In this document: piece after piece, positions 1 through 5,822 of the stretch
Position numbering within the stretch: position 1 is the stretch's first letter
Layout: every line of letters starts with the position of its first letter
NCBI GenBank assembly: GCA_947484245.1
Contig: CANKOT010000143.1
Location: forward strand, 1 to 5,822
Direction of reading: 5' to 3'
DNA: 5,822 bases
From: Comamonadaceae bacterium
GTDB lineage: Bacteria; Pseudomonadota; Gammaproteobacteria; Burkholderiales; Burkholderiaceae
Notes under the pieces: generated by a model
Told to the model about the DNA's origin: nothing
Databases searched by the model: none
What the model saw: the letters and a program-made list of their open reading frames with translations, nothing else
Position numbers and translations under genes: made by a program

Positions 1-855
1 CAAGGCGGTGAAGTCTATTGCACCAGCGGCTTCAATGCCTTGAAGTTCTTCAGCCAAATGGACGAAGTCAAACCCACTTGGTATACCGCTGTGCCCACCA
101 TGCACCAAGCCATTTTGTCCCGGTCAAACAACAACAAAGAAGTCATTACCAGGGTGCCACTTCGTTTCATTCGTTCGTCTTCGTCTTCTTTGCCACCGCA
201 GGTTTTGGCAGAGCTCGAAGCCACCTTCAAAGCACCCGTCATTGAAGCCTATGGCATGACCGAAGCAGCCCACCAAATGGCTTGCAACCCGCTACCTCCT
301 GGCCAAAGAAAGCCTGGCACCGTGGGCTTGGCAGCGGGCCCCGAGATTGCCATCATGAGCGCTGAAGGCGAGTTATTGCCAACAGGCAGCACCGGCGAAA
401 TTGTGATTCGCGGCAGCAACGTCACACCAGGCTACGAGAACAACGACAAGGCCAACGCAGAAGCGTTTACCAATGGCTGGTTTAGAACCGGCGACCAAGG
501 TGTGATGGACGCGCAAGGCTATGTCAGCATTACTGGCAGACTCAAAGAAATCATCAACCGCGGCGGCGAAAAAATCAGCCCCCGTGAAGTCGATGAAGTT
601 TTGATGGACCACCCTGCTGTGGCCCAAGTGGTTTGCTTTGGCATTCCGCATGACAAATTAGGCGAGGAAGTTGGCGCCGCCGTGGTCTTGCGCGAAGGCA
701 TGACGGCCACTGAAAAAGAACTCCGCGAATACACCGCCACCCGCTTGGCCGATTTCAAAGTACCACGCAAAGTTTTGCTCATGGACGAAATTCCAAAAGG
801 GGCCACTGGTAAATTACAACGCATTGGCATGGCGCAAAAACTCGGACTGGCTTAA
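1..855 (+). CDS. AMP-forming acyl-CoA ligase, oxalate-CoA ligase-like (5' end outside window)
   Basis: The C-terminal 284 residues of an ANL-superfamily ligase; the N-terminal part with the ATP P-loop lies upstream. Such enzymes form an acyl-adenylate from ATP and a carboxylate, then transfer the acyl group to CoA in the cytoplasm. Visible core motifs: YGMTEA (250-267), GWFRTGDQG (475-501), the hinge and C-terminal-domain entry [16 protein letters not shown] (535-582), and the adenylation lysine in GATGKLQR (codon 811-813). The stretch following the TEA motif ([11 protein letters not shown]...KPGTVG) and the [12 protein letters not shown] segment closely resemble plant AAE3 and yeast Pcs60, which are oxalyl-CoA synthetases, so oxalate is the favoured substrate. 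4-coumarate- or medium-chain-type specificity cannot be excluded. The stop lies 4 nt before the TauE/SafE start, implying one operon. Family is near certain; substrate is inferred. Confidence 0.9.
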   Translation, partial: QGGEVYCTSGFNALKFFSQMDEVKPTWYTAVPTMHQAILSRSNNNKEVITRVPLRFIRSSSSSLPPQVLAELEATFKAPVIEAYGMTEAAHQMACNPLPPGQRKPGTVGLAAGPEIAIMSAEGELLPTGSTGEIVIRGSNVTPGYENNDKANAEAFTNGWFRTGDQGVMDAQGYVSITGRLKEIINRGGEKISPREVDEVLMDHPAVAQVVCFGIPHDKLGEEVGAAVVLREGMTATEKELREYTATRLADFKVPRKVLLMDEIPKGATGKLQRIGMAQKLGLA

Positions 856-859
856 GTCC

Positions 860-1672
860 ATGGAACTTCAAATCTTTTTAGAACTGGGCATTACCGGCAC
901 AGTGGTTGGTTTCATGGCGGGCTTGTTGGGCTTGGGCGGCGGCTTGTTGATAGTTCCCGTGTTGAGCTTTATCCTGGGCAACATGGGCGTTGCCGAAGAC
1001 CTGTCCATCAAAATGGGCATCGTCACTTCCATGTCCACCATCTTGTTCACCTCTATCTCCAGTGTTCGAACACATCACAAACTGGGCGCTGTGAGATGGG
1101 ACCTGGTGAAAGGTTTGGCGCCAGGCATTGTGATTGGCAGTGCCTTGGCCAGCCTGTGGATTTTTGCGGCTGTCAAGGGCGCAACCTTGGCCATTTTCTT
1201 TGGCGTATTTGTCTCTTACTCTGCCTTCCAAATGTACATGGACAAAAAACCAAAACCCTCGCGCCAAATGCCGGGTTTTGTGGGGCAGTTGGGCATGGGC
1301 GGTCTCATTGGCATGCTGTCTGGCTTGGTGGGCGCGGGTGGCGCATTTGTGAGCGTGCCCTTAATGGCCTGGTGCAATGTAGCAATTCACAACGCCATTG
1401 GCACCAGTGCTGCTTTGGGATTTCCCATTGCGCTTGCCAATGTCACTGGCTTTGTCATTAGCGGACTGAACTTAGACAACTTGCCGCCAGGCTCCATTGG
1501 TTATATTTGGTTGCCCGGCATGATTGTCATAGCTTGCTTCAGTGTTTTGACAGCGCCCTTTGGCGCTCGCGCGGCACATCGACTTCCAGTCAAAAAACTC
1601 AAGCGGGTGTTTTCATTCTTCTTGATTTTTTTGGCGGTCTATATGTTCAACAAAGGCATGAACGCTGCTTAA
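860..1672 (+). CDS. TauE/SafE-family membrane permease (sulfite exporter/DUF81 type)
   Basis: A complete, strongly hydrophobic 270-residue protein, the usual size for the family. The two internally repeated glycine-rich signatures are clear: GFMAGLLGLGGGLLIVPV (residues 17-34) and GMLSGLVGAGGAFVSVPL (151-168). This is the two-fold pseudo-repeat of TauE/SafE carriers. Roughly seven to eight membrane segments can be drawn, with a basic loop RTHHKLGAVRWD (70-81) after the second and a charged mid-loop around 128-137. Characterised or proposed members move sulfite, sulfoacetate or other small organic anions across the inner membrane; the substrate here cannot be read from sequence. The ATG at 860 is chosen because it opens 4 nt after the preceding ligase stop and matches family N-termini; an upstream in-frame TTG (824) lies inside that ligase. 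No strong Shine-Dalgarno is visible, consistent with translational coupling. Confidence 0.92.
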   Translation: MELQIFLELGITGTVVGFMAGLLGLGGGLLIVPVLSFILGNMGVAEDLSIKMGIVTSMSTILFTSISSVRTHHKLGAVRWDLVKGLAPGIVIGSALASLWIFAAVKGATLAIFFGVFVSYSAFQMYMDKKPKPSRQMPGFVGQLGMGGLIGMLSGLVGAGGAFVSVPLMAWCNVAIHNAIGTSAALGFPIALANVTGFVISGLNLDNLPPGSIGYIWLPGMIVIACFSVLTAPFGARAAHRLPVKKLKRVFSFFLIFLAVYMFNKGMNAA

Positions 1673-1696
1673 CAGCTTCAATGCAAGCTGATTAGC
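1667..1696 (+). terminator. Imperfect hairpin at the end of the ligase-permease operon
   Basis: CAGCTT (1673-1678) and AAGCTG (1685-1690) are perfect reverse complements around a 6-nt loop. The arms extend to 12 positions with 2 mismatches (1667-1678 against 1685-1696), so the stem spans the permease stop codon. No T-run follows, so a classical intrinsic terminator is not demonstrated. It could instead protect the 3' end of the mRNA or simply be fortuitous. Confidence 0.35.
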
Positions 1697-1730
1697 AACC
1701 CTGCCTTAAACCGTACACCAAGGCGCTTGA

Positions 1731-1964
1731 TTGTGTGCTAAGCCTAGCCACAAGCCCCAGCCCGATGTGGCGGCCAAAGCCAAAGGTGTTGTCAGCCGAT
1801 CCGACATCGTGTCCGATGCCATCATCGCTGCTGCCAAAAAACACAAAGCCGATTTGGTGGTGATGGCCTCACACGGCCGCAAAGGCATCAAGCGTTTGCT
1901 GCTGGGCAGTGAGACACAACAAGTACTGACCCACTGCCACGTACCAGTTTTGGTCTTACGCTAA
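1731..1964 (+). pseudogene. UspA-domain universal stress protein remnant, N-terminal half missing
   Basis: The readable frame encodes only the C-terminal half of a UspA domain: SDIVSDAIIAAAKKHKADLVV, then the nucleotide-binding loop MASHGRKGIKRLLLGS and the closing strand HVPVLVLR. Intact family members are about 140-150 residues with an N-terminal strand carrying an Asp that contacts ATP; nothing like that is found in any frame between 1673 and 1740. An in-frame TGA (1728-1730) precedes the first possible start, a TTG at 1731, and no Shine-Dalgarno precedes it or the in-frame GTG at 1767. Recognisable homology begins around 1755-1790. This fits a 5' deletion of a formerly complete gene rather than a frameshift. 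The 3' end is intact and its last 9 nt overlap the matB stop region on the other strand. A short expressed half-domain is possible but unlikely. Confidence 0.8.
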
Positions 1965-3500
1965 GAACAAATTTTTGTGCTGATCGCGCAATAGATTTTT
2001 TTGAACCTTGCCCATTGTGTTTCGTGGGAGCTCTGCCACCACGAAACACTTTTTGGGAATTTTGAAATTGGCCAGTTGCGATTTCAAACTTGCAATAATG
2101 TGTTCCGCACTTAACTGTGCACCAGCTTTGGCAATCACAAGCGCCACGCCAACTTCACCAAAATCAGGATGAGGCACACCCACCAGCGCACTCTCGGCCA
2201 CGCCTGGCATTTCATTGATGTAGCCTTCTATTTCGGCGGGATAAACGTTGTAGCCGCCACTGATAATCAGATCTTTGCTACGGCCCACAATGGTCACATA
2301 GCCGCGCTCATCAAACTTGCCCACATCGCCGGTTTTAAAATAGCCGTCTGACGTAAATTCTTCCTTTGTTTTCTCGGGCATGCGCCAGTAAGCCTGAAAC
2401 ACATTGGGGCCTTTGACTTGAATGTTGCCAATCTCGCCCACAGGCAGGCTTTTGCCATCGTCGCCTTGTACTCTGAGTTGGACACCCGGCAAGGGAAAAC
2501 CGACCGTGCCACCCCGTCGCTCGCTTTGCCCGTTGTGGCGCCTGTCGGCGGCATACGGGTTGGAGGTCAGCATGACCGTTTCACTCATGCCATAACGCTC
2601 CAAGATAGTGTGCCCAGTGCGCTGCTGCCATTCTGTGAATGTTTCAATCAGCAAGGGGGCAGAGCCTGCAACAAACAAGCGCATGTTGCGCACAGCTTGT
2701 TTGTTGAGTGCGGGTTCCGAAAGCATGCGCACATACAGTGTGGGCACACCCATGAACACTGTGGCCTCTGGCATTTTGGCAATGACAAATTTGGGGTCGA
2801 ACTTAGCCAGCCAAATCATTTTGCTGCCGTTAATGAGTGCACCATGGATGACTACAAACAAACCATGCACATGAAAAATAGGCAAGGCATGAATCAGCAC
2901 ATCACCTTTTTTCCAACCCCAATAGGACTTGAGCGTTTGCGCGTTGCTCAGCATGTTGCCATGCGTGAGCATGGCACCCTTGCTTCTGCCAGTGGTGCCG
3001 CTGGTGTACAAAATAGCGGCCAAGCCGTCTTGATGCTTAAGGGCAATCTTGTGCTGATCTTTTTGATGCGCTGCGCGTTCAAGCAAGGTACCCGTTCTGT
3101 CGTCATTGAGGGTAAAAACATGCTGCGTACCGGCTTTGAAAGCAATCTTGCTCACCCAAGCAAAGTTGGTGCTTGAGCAAACCACCACAGCAGGTTCTGC
3201 GTTGCCAATGAAGTATTCAATCTCGGCACTTTGGTAGGCTGTATTCAAGGGCAAGAACACATAACCAGCACGCAAAGTTGCCAAATACAGCATTAGGGCT
3301 TCAACTGACTTTTCAACTTGCACGGCAATTCGGCTGCCCTTGGGTAGCTTCAATCCTTCTAACAAATTGGCCATCATGGCGCTGGCGAGGTCTAAATCGC
3401 GCCAGCTGTAATGCAAGCCGTGATCGGTTTCTACCGCAACGCTGTCCAGATTTGCGGGGAATGCAGCTCTCAGCGCTGCAAACAAGTTTGCTTGAGTCAT
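1956..3500 (-). CDS. matB: Malonyl-CoA synthetase (malonate-CoA ligase)
   Basis: A 514-residue ANL ligase that joins malonate to CoA using ATP, giving malonyl-CoA in the cytoplasm; some MatB enzymes also take methylmalonate. All core elements are present: P-loop YTSGTTGRSKGAM (165-177), ALPIFHVHGLF (205-215), FMGVPT (249-254), FVAGSAPL (276-283), ERYGMSET (301-308), GYFKTGDVGKFDERGY (386-401), hinge GRSKDLIISGGYNVYP (406-421), and the catalytic lysine K498 in PRNTMGKVQKN. Segments such as TEKSVEAL-like EKSVEALMLYLATLRAG, PLNTAYQ and GPNVFQAYWRMPEKTK match MatB of Rhodopseudomonas closely, favouring MatB over general acyl-CoA ligases. The ATG at 3500 gives the family-like start MTQANLF and sits 2 nt after the stop of the Bug gene; an in-frame ATG at 3545 would run into that gene. 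The 3' end overlaps the convergent uspA remnant by 9 nt. Confidence 0.93.
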   Translation of the reverse strand: MTQANLFAALRAAFPANLDSVAVETDHGLHYSWRDLDLASAMMANLLEGLKLPKGSRIAVQVEKSVEALMLYLATLRAGYVFLPLNTAYQSAEIEYFIGNAEPAVVVCSSTNFAWVSKIAFKAGTQHVFTLNDDRTGTLLERAAHQKDQHKIALKHQDGLAAILYTSGTTGRSKGAMLTHGNMLSNAQTLKSYWGWKKGDVLIHALPIFHVHGLFVVIHGALINGSKMIWLAKFDPKFVIAKMPEATVFMGVPTLYVRMLSEPALNKQAVRNMRLFVAGSAPLLIETFTEWQQRTGHTILERYGMSETVMLTSNPYAADRRHNGQSERRGGTVGFPLPGVQLRVQGDDGKSLPVGEIGNIQVKGPNVFQAYWRMPEKTKEEFTSDGYFKTGDVGKFDERGYVTIVGRSKDLIISGGYNVYPAEIEGYINEMPGVAESALVGVPHPDFGEVGVALVIAKAGAQLSAEHIIASLKSQLANFKIPKKCFVVAELPRNTMGKVQKNLLRDQHKNLFLA

Positions 3501-3502
3501 CT

Positions 3503-4498
3503 TCAGTCCAACTTTGCCCCTGAGGCTTTCACCACTTGGCTCCATTTGCGCAATTCAGTTTTGATGAAGGCATCAAATTGAGCGCCTACGAGGTTAGGGA
3601 ACTCGGCGCCTTGCGATGCCCATATGGCTTTGGCTTCGTCCGATTGGCAGGCCTTGCGAACTTCATCCACCATGCGGCCTTGCGCTTCAGCGGGTGTGCC
3701 TTTGGGTGCCCAAATACCGTACCAAGTGCTGACGGTGTAATCGGGCAAGCCCAATTCGAGCGAGCAAGGCACATCGGGAAAAGCGGGGCTGCGTTTGGCA
3801 CCCGAGACCATCAAGGCTTTGATTCTGCCGCCCTTGATGTGCGCAGCCGAGGAACCCAGGCCATCAAACATCATGTCAACATTGCCAGCAATCAAATCTT
3901 GCAACGCAGGGCCTGCGCCGCGGTAGGGAATGTGCGTGATAAAGGTTTGTGTTTGGAGCTTGAACAACTCACCAGCCAAATGATGCGAGGTGCCACCACC
4001 TGCAGAGCCATAGTTCAATTTGCCAGGATTTTTTTTCACAAACTCCAAAAATTCTTTCAAATTGTTGGCTGAGACTTTTTTAGGATTGACCACCAAAACT
4101 TGTGGCACGGATGCCACCAAAACGAGCGGCACCAAATCGCGCTCCAAGTCGTAGTCCAACCTGGGGTACATGCTGGGTGCAATGGTGTGGTGCACGGCAC
4201 CCATGAAATAGTTGTAACCATCAGGGGACGACCTAGCGGCCACACCAGCGCCTACAGTACCGCCGGCACCACCCTTGTTGTCAATGATGATTTGCTTACC
4301 AGTGAGTTTGGCAAATACAGCAGACAATGGTCTGGCAAAAGCATCTGTGCCGCCACCTGCAGGAAACGGAACAATCATGTTGACGGGTTTGGTCGGCCAA
4401 GTGGCTTGAGCCCAAGCTGGCAGGGTGGCAGCCAGCGATGCACCAGCAGCCCACTGCAATAGGTTTCGGCGCTGAACTTCATTTTTAGAAAATTGCAT
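3503..4498 (-). CDS. Bug/TctC-family periplasmic solute-binding protein
   Basis: A 331-residue extracytoplasmic receptor of the tripartite tricarboxylate transporter (Bug) family. The N-terminus has a twin-arginine type leader, RRNLLQ (10-15) followed by a hydrophobic stretch, with likely cleavage after AWA or AQA (residues 30-32), so Tat export to the periplasm is probable. Mature-protein hallmarks are WPTKPVNMIVPFPAGGGTDAFAR (shown in part: 38-56 includes PFPAGGGTDA), NKGGAGGTVGA (74-84), YGSAGGGTSHHLAGE (163-177), PYRGAGPALQDLIAG (191-205) and VDMMFDGL (207-214). Bug proteins usually bind carboxylates such as citrate, tartrate, glutamate or aromatic acids; many are orphans without TctA/TctB next door, as here. 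Being 2 nt upstream of matB suggests a dicarboxylate, possibly malonate, as ligand; this is contextual inference. The ATG at 4498 is preceded by a clear Shine-Dalgarno. Confidence 0.92.
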   Translation of the reverse strand: MQFSKNEVQRRNLLQWAAGASLAATLPAWAQATWPTKPVNMIVPFPAGGGTDAFARPLSAVFAKLTGKQIIIDNKGGAGGTVGAGVAARSSPDGYNYFMGAVHHTIAPSMYPRLDYDLERDLVPLVLVASVPQVLVVNPKKVSANNLKEFLEFVKKNPGKLNYGSAGGGTSHHLAGELFKLQTQTFITHIPYRGAGPALQDLIAGNVDMMFDGLGSSAAHIKGGRIKALMVSGAKRSPAFPDVPCSLELGLPDYTVSTWYGIWAPKGTPAEAQGRMVDEVRKACQSDEAKAIWASQGAEFPNLVGAQFDAFIKTELRKWSQVVKASGAKLD

Positions 4499-4503
4499 TT
4501 TTG

Positions 4504-4510
4504 TCTCCTT
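4504..4510 (-). promoter_or_regulatory. Ribosome-binding site of the Bug gene
   Basis: Read on the minus strand the sequence AAGGAGA lies 5 nt before the ATG at 4498. It is the strongest canonical Shine-Dalgarno in the window and fixes the start of the receptor gene. Confidence 0.85.
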
Positions 4511-4537
4511 CGATTAATTTGGAAAAACTCTCAGTTT

Positions 4538-4561
4538 CAAACTCAAACTCAAACTCAAACT
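4538..4561. repeat. Tandem hexamer repeat, (CAAACT)x4
   Basis: Four perfect, uninterrupted copies of CAAACT on the plus strand (AGTTTG on the minus strand) lie in the 68-nt spacer between the lgt stop (4567) and the Bug start (4498). The repeat is non-coding and ends 5 nt from the lgt stop codon. Next to it, on the Bug side, AAACT (4525-4529) and AGTTT (4533-4537) can form a small AT stem. Copy number of such a repeat can change by polymerase slippage, which would alter spacing in the spacer without touching a reading frame. Confidence 0.9.
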
Positions 4562-4566
4562 TCGCA

Positions 4567-5367
4567 TCAAGCATGTCTAGGCTTGTTAACAGCCAAGTAC
4601 AGAAAAACGCCAGCCAGAATCATAGGCACACAAAGCCACTGGCCCATGCTCATGCCCAAAGACAACAGCCCAAGGTGCGCATCGGGTTCACGGAAAAATT
4701 CCGCTACAAATCTGAAAAATCCATAGCCTATCAAAAACACCGCAGAGACTTGGCCCAGAGGTCTGTCTTTTCGGGCAAACAACCAAAGTATCACAAACAA
4801 CATCACACCTTCCAGCAAAAACTGATACAGCTGTGAGGGATGCCGCGCAAAATCGCCTGCACCTCTAAAAACCATGCCCCAAGGCAAGTCGGGATCTGCC
4901 TGCCGGCCCCAAAGTTCGCCATTGATGAAATTGCCAAGTCGGCCTGCAGCCAAGCCGGTTGGCACACAAGGGGCCACAAAGTCCATGACTTGGAAAAATG
5001 GCCGATGCCGGGTTTTGGCAAACCACACCATGGCCGCCATGACGCCTAACAAGCCACCATGAAAACTCATGCCGCCTTGCCAAACATAGGCCACCTCCAA
5101 GGGGTGAGAAAAGTAATAGGCCGGTTGATAAAACAAGCAGTAACCAATGCGGCCGCCCAAAACCACACCCAAAACACCCGCGAACAAAATATCTTCCACA
5201 TCCTTCATATCCCAGTGGGTCAAGCGTGAGTAAGGGGGGTGCTTCAGCCTTTGGGTGGCCAAAAAGAAAAACAGCGCAAAGGCGGCCAGATAGGTCAATC
5301 CGTACCAATGAACTGCGACCGGGCCCAATTGCAAGGCAATGGGGTTAATTTGGGGGTGAATCAACAT
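4567..5367 (-). CDS. lgt: Prolipoprotein diacylglyceryl transferase
   Basis: A 266-residue inner-membrane enzyme that transfers diacylglyceryl from phosphatidylglycerol to the lipobox cysteine of prolipoproteins, the first step of lipoprotein maturation. Visible features: [16 protein letters not shown] start, HWYGLTY (20-26), [10 protein letters not shown] (71-80), [12 protein letters not shown] (97-108), the signature [15 protein letters not shown] (141-155), HPSQLYQ (176-182) and the late [15 protein letters not shown] (214-228), with about seven hydrophobic segments. With this start, Y26, H103, R143 and N146 fall at the same numbers as the functionally important residues of E. coli Lgt, supporting the ATG at 5367. 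An in-frame ATG at 5388 has an AGGGG-type ribosome site and would add seven residues; it is less likely. The chosen start has GGAG only 3 nt upstream. It may be co-transcribed with the Bug gene and matB, and diverges from ilvD. Confidence 0.95.
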   Translation of the reverse strand: MLIHPQINPIALQLGPVAVHWYGLTYLAAFALFFFLATQRLKHPPYSRLTHWDMKDVEDILFAGVLGVVLGGRIGYCLFYQPAYYFSHPLEVAYVWQGGMSFHGGLLGVMAAMVWFAKTRHRPFFQVMDFVAPCVPTGLAAGRLGNFINGELWGRQADPDLPWGMVFRGAGDFARHPSQLYQFLLEGVMLFVILWLFARKDRPLGQVSAVFLIGYGFFRFVAEFFREPDAHLGLLSLGMSMGQWLCVPMILAGVFLYLAVNKPRHA

Positions 5368-5440
5368 GGGCTCCGATTGTGCACCCATACCCGCCCCTGT
5401 GCACAGAGTGCTAGCCCTAATTTTATTGGGGGGCGAATAG
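5366..5440 (+). CDS. Putative short leader-peptide ORF upstream of ilvD
   Basis: A 24-codon frame beginning with ATG at 5366 and ending with TAG at 5438-5440. Its C-terminal part reads [10 protein letters not shown], so six of eight residues before the glycines are Val, Leu or Ile, the end products of the pathway served by the downstream ilvD. GGGGGTGA (5352-5359) before the ATG is a good Shine-Dalgarno with suitable spacing. The ATG overlaps the lgt start codon on the opposite strand (shared CATG), so the 5' part is antisense to the first lgt codons. An internal GTG at 5408 is an alternative start but lacks a ribosome site. Leader peptides with such codons control ilv operons by attenuation in gammaproteobacteria; whether this one is translated is unknown. 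No convincing promoter was found upstream, so this is a hypothesis. Confidence 0.3.
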   Translation: MGSDCAPIPAPVHRVLALILLGGE

Positions 5441-5443
5441 CTC

Positions 5444-5508
5444 GGGAGAGGGGCATGACTGATTAACGCTCTATTAGAATAAGCTCACATTAATCCATTT
5501 GCTCTCCC
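5444..5508 (+). promoter_or_regulatory. Nested inverted repeats in the ilvD upstream region
   Basis: The outer arms GGGAGAG (5444-5450) and CTCTCCC (5502-5508) are perfect 7-nt reverse complements. Inside them GATTAA (5461-5466) and TTAATC (5490-5495) are a perfect 6-nt pair. The structure starts 4 nt after the putative leader stop and ends 12 nt before the ilvD ATG. In RNA it could fold as a two-tier stem placing the CU-rich right arm near the ilvD ribosome site. As DNA, the inner pair could be an operator around a TAGAAT (5475-5480) resembling a -10 box. No T-run follows either arm, so it is not an evident intrinsic terminator. Confidence 0.4.
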
Positions 5509-5520
5509 TAAAGTGACAAC

Positions 5521-5822
5521 ATGACAGACAAAATCATCCCTATTCACCCCGCCACCCCTAGCAACCGCCGCAGTGCCAACATCACGCAGGGCAAATCACG
5601 GGCACCCAATCGCTCGATGTACTACGCCATGGGGTATGAGGAAGGTGATTTTGTGAAACCCATGGTGGGTGTGGCCAATGGTCACAGCACCATCACACCT
5701 TGCAACAGTGGCCTGCAAAAACTGGCCGATGCTGCGGTTGAGGGCATTGAAGAGGCTGGTGGCAATGCTCAGATTTTTGGTACGCCTACTATTTCTGATG
5801 GCATGGCCATGGGTACCGAAGG
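5521..5822 (+). CDS. ilvD: Dihydroxy-acid dehydratase, N-terminal part (3' end outside window)
   Basis: The first 100 codons of dihydroxy-acid dehydratase, which dehydrates 2,3-dihydroxy-isovalerate and 2,3-dihydroxy-3-methylvalerate to the 2-keto acids in valine, isoleucine and leucine synthesis. Recognisable features are RSANITQG (17-24), [18 protein letters not shown] (27-44), [17 protein letters not shown] (46-62), whose Cys61 is the expected first iron-sulfur ligand, and [15 protein letters not shown] (86-100). The RSMYYA...TPCN form matches the roughly 560-residue IlvD type of Cupriavidus and Burkholderia, thought to carry a [2Fe-2S] cluster, rather than the E. coli form. The frame is open to the window edge. 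The ATG at 5521 fits the family start; only a weak GTGA-like ribosome site precedes it. It diverges from lgt across a region with possible leader-type control. Confidence 0.95.
   Translation, partial: MTDKIIPIHPATPSNRRSANITQGKSRAPNRSMYYAMGYEEGDFVKPMVGVANGHSTITPCNSGLQKLADAAVEGIEEAGGNAQIFGTPTISDGMAMGTE

Noticed and set aside
2418..3176. A 252-codon open frame on the plus strand inside matB
   Set aside because: It is fully antisense to a convincing MatB with all catalytic motifs, and its translation shows no recognisable domain and an odd His/Cys-rich composition.
3501..3545. Upstream ATG (3545) as the matB start, adding 15 residues
   Set aside because: It would overlap the Bug gene by 43 nt, and the extra residues do not resemble MatB N-termini, whereas the ATG at 3500 does.
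4100..4462. A 120-codon plus-strand frame, and a 178-codon one at 3536-4072, antisense to the Bug gene
   Set aside because: Both are shadows of the Bug reading frame; no domain, ribosome site or codon pattern supports them.
4499..4554. A promoter for the Bug gene with TTGAAA as -35 and ATTAAT as -10 (minus strand)
   Set aside because: Spacing is acceptable, but transcription would start within the Shine-Dalgarno itself, leaving no usable ribosome site.
4865..5308. A 147-codon minus-strand frame inside lgt
   Set aside because: It is an alternate frame of lgt on the same strand and shows no family resemblance.
5378..5405. Two GTGCAC palindromes (5379-5384 and 5399-5404) exactly 20 bp apart as an operator
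   Set aside because: The helical spacing is suggestive, but the motif is short, recurs elsewhere in the window and one copy lies in possible coding sequence, so there is too little to call a site.
5475..5480. TAGAAT as the -10 box of an ilvD promoter
   Set aside because: It matches five of six consensus bases, but no acceptable -35 element lies 16-18 nt upstream; the nearest, ATGACT (5455-5460), is only 14 nt away.
5481..5495. A CRP-type site (TGTGA on the minus strand near 5490)
   Set aside because: Only one half-site is present; the symmetric half is missing.

Overview
The window looks like betaproteobacterial chromosome, most likely order Burkholderiales and plausibly a Comamonadaceae member. 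This is inferred from protein style, not from a search. The evidence is a Bug/TctC-type periplasmic receptor with a twin-arginine leader, an IlvD N-terminus of the form seen in Cupriavidus/Burkholderia, a UspA tail with the ASHGRKG pattern, and moderate GC. No mobile element, phage gene, CRISPR array, tRNA or rRNA is visible.

Layout: (1) 1-1672, plus strand: the C-terminal part of an AMP-forming acyl-CoA ligase of the oxalate-CoA ligase (AAE3/Pcs60) type, then, after 4 nt, a complete TauE/SafE-family membrane permease. (2) 1673-1964: an imperfect hairpin, then a UspA remnant that has lost its N-terminal half. Its tail overlaps the end of the next, convergent gene. (3) 1956-4498, minus strand: a Bug solute-binding protein followed, 2 nt after its stop, by malonyl-CoA synthetase (matB). 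(4) 4499-4566: a short spacer with four perfect copies of a hexamer. (5) 4567-5367, minus strand: lgt, prolipoprotein diacylglyceryl transferase. (6) 5368-5520: a divergent regulatory region. (7) 5521-5822, plus strand: the first 100 codons of ilvD, cut by the window edge.

How the genes may work together: two different ANL-superfamily ligases, one oxalate-like and one malonate-type, face each other tail to tail. Each is linked to a transport-type gene (TauE/SafE permease; Bug receptor). This suggests a small region for uptake and CoA activation of C2/C3 dicarboxylates. Substrates are inferred from family resemblance only. lgt and ilvD are housekeeping genes (lipoprotein maturation; branched-chain amino acid synthesis) and mark the chromosomal backbone.

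The least-explained part is upstream of ilvD. A 24-codon reading frame with a good ribosome-binding site, starting antisense to the lgt start, ends in a Val/Leu/Ile-rich stretch. It is followed by two nested perfect inverted repeats reaching almost to the ilvD start. This resembles a leader-peptide control region but lacks an obvious U-tract terminator, so it remains a hypothesis.
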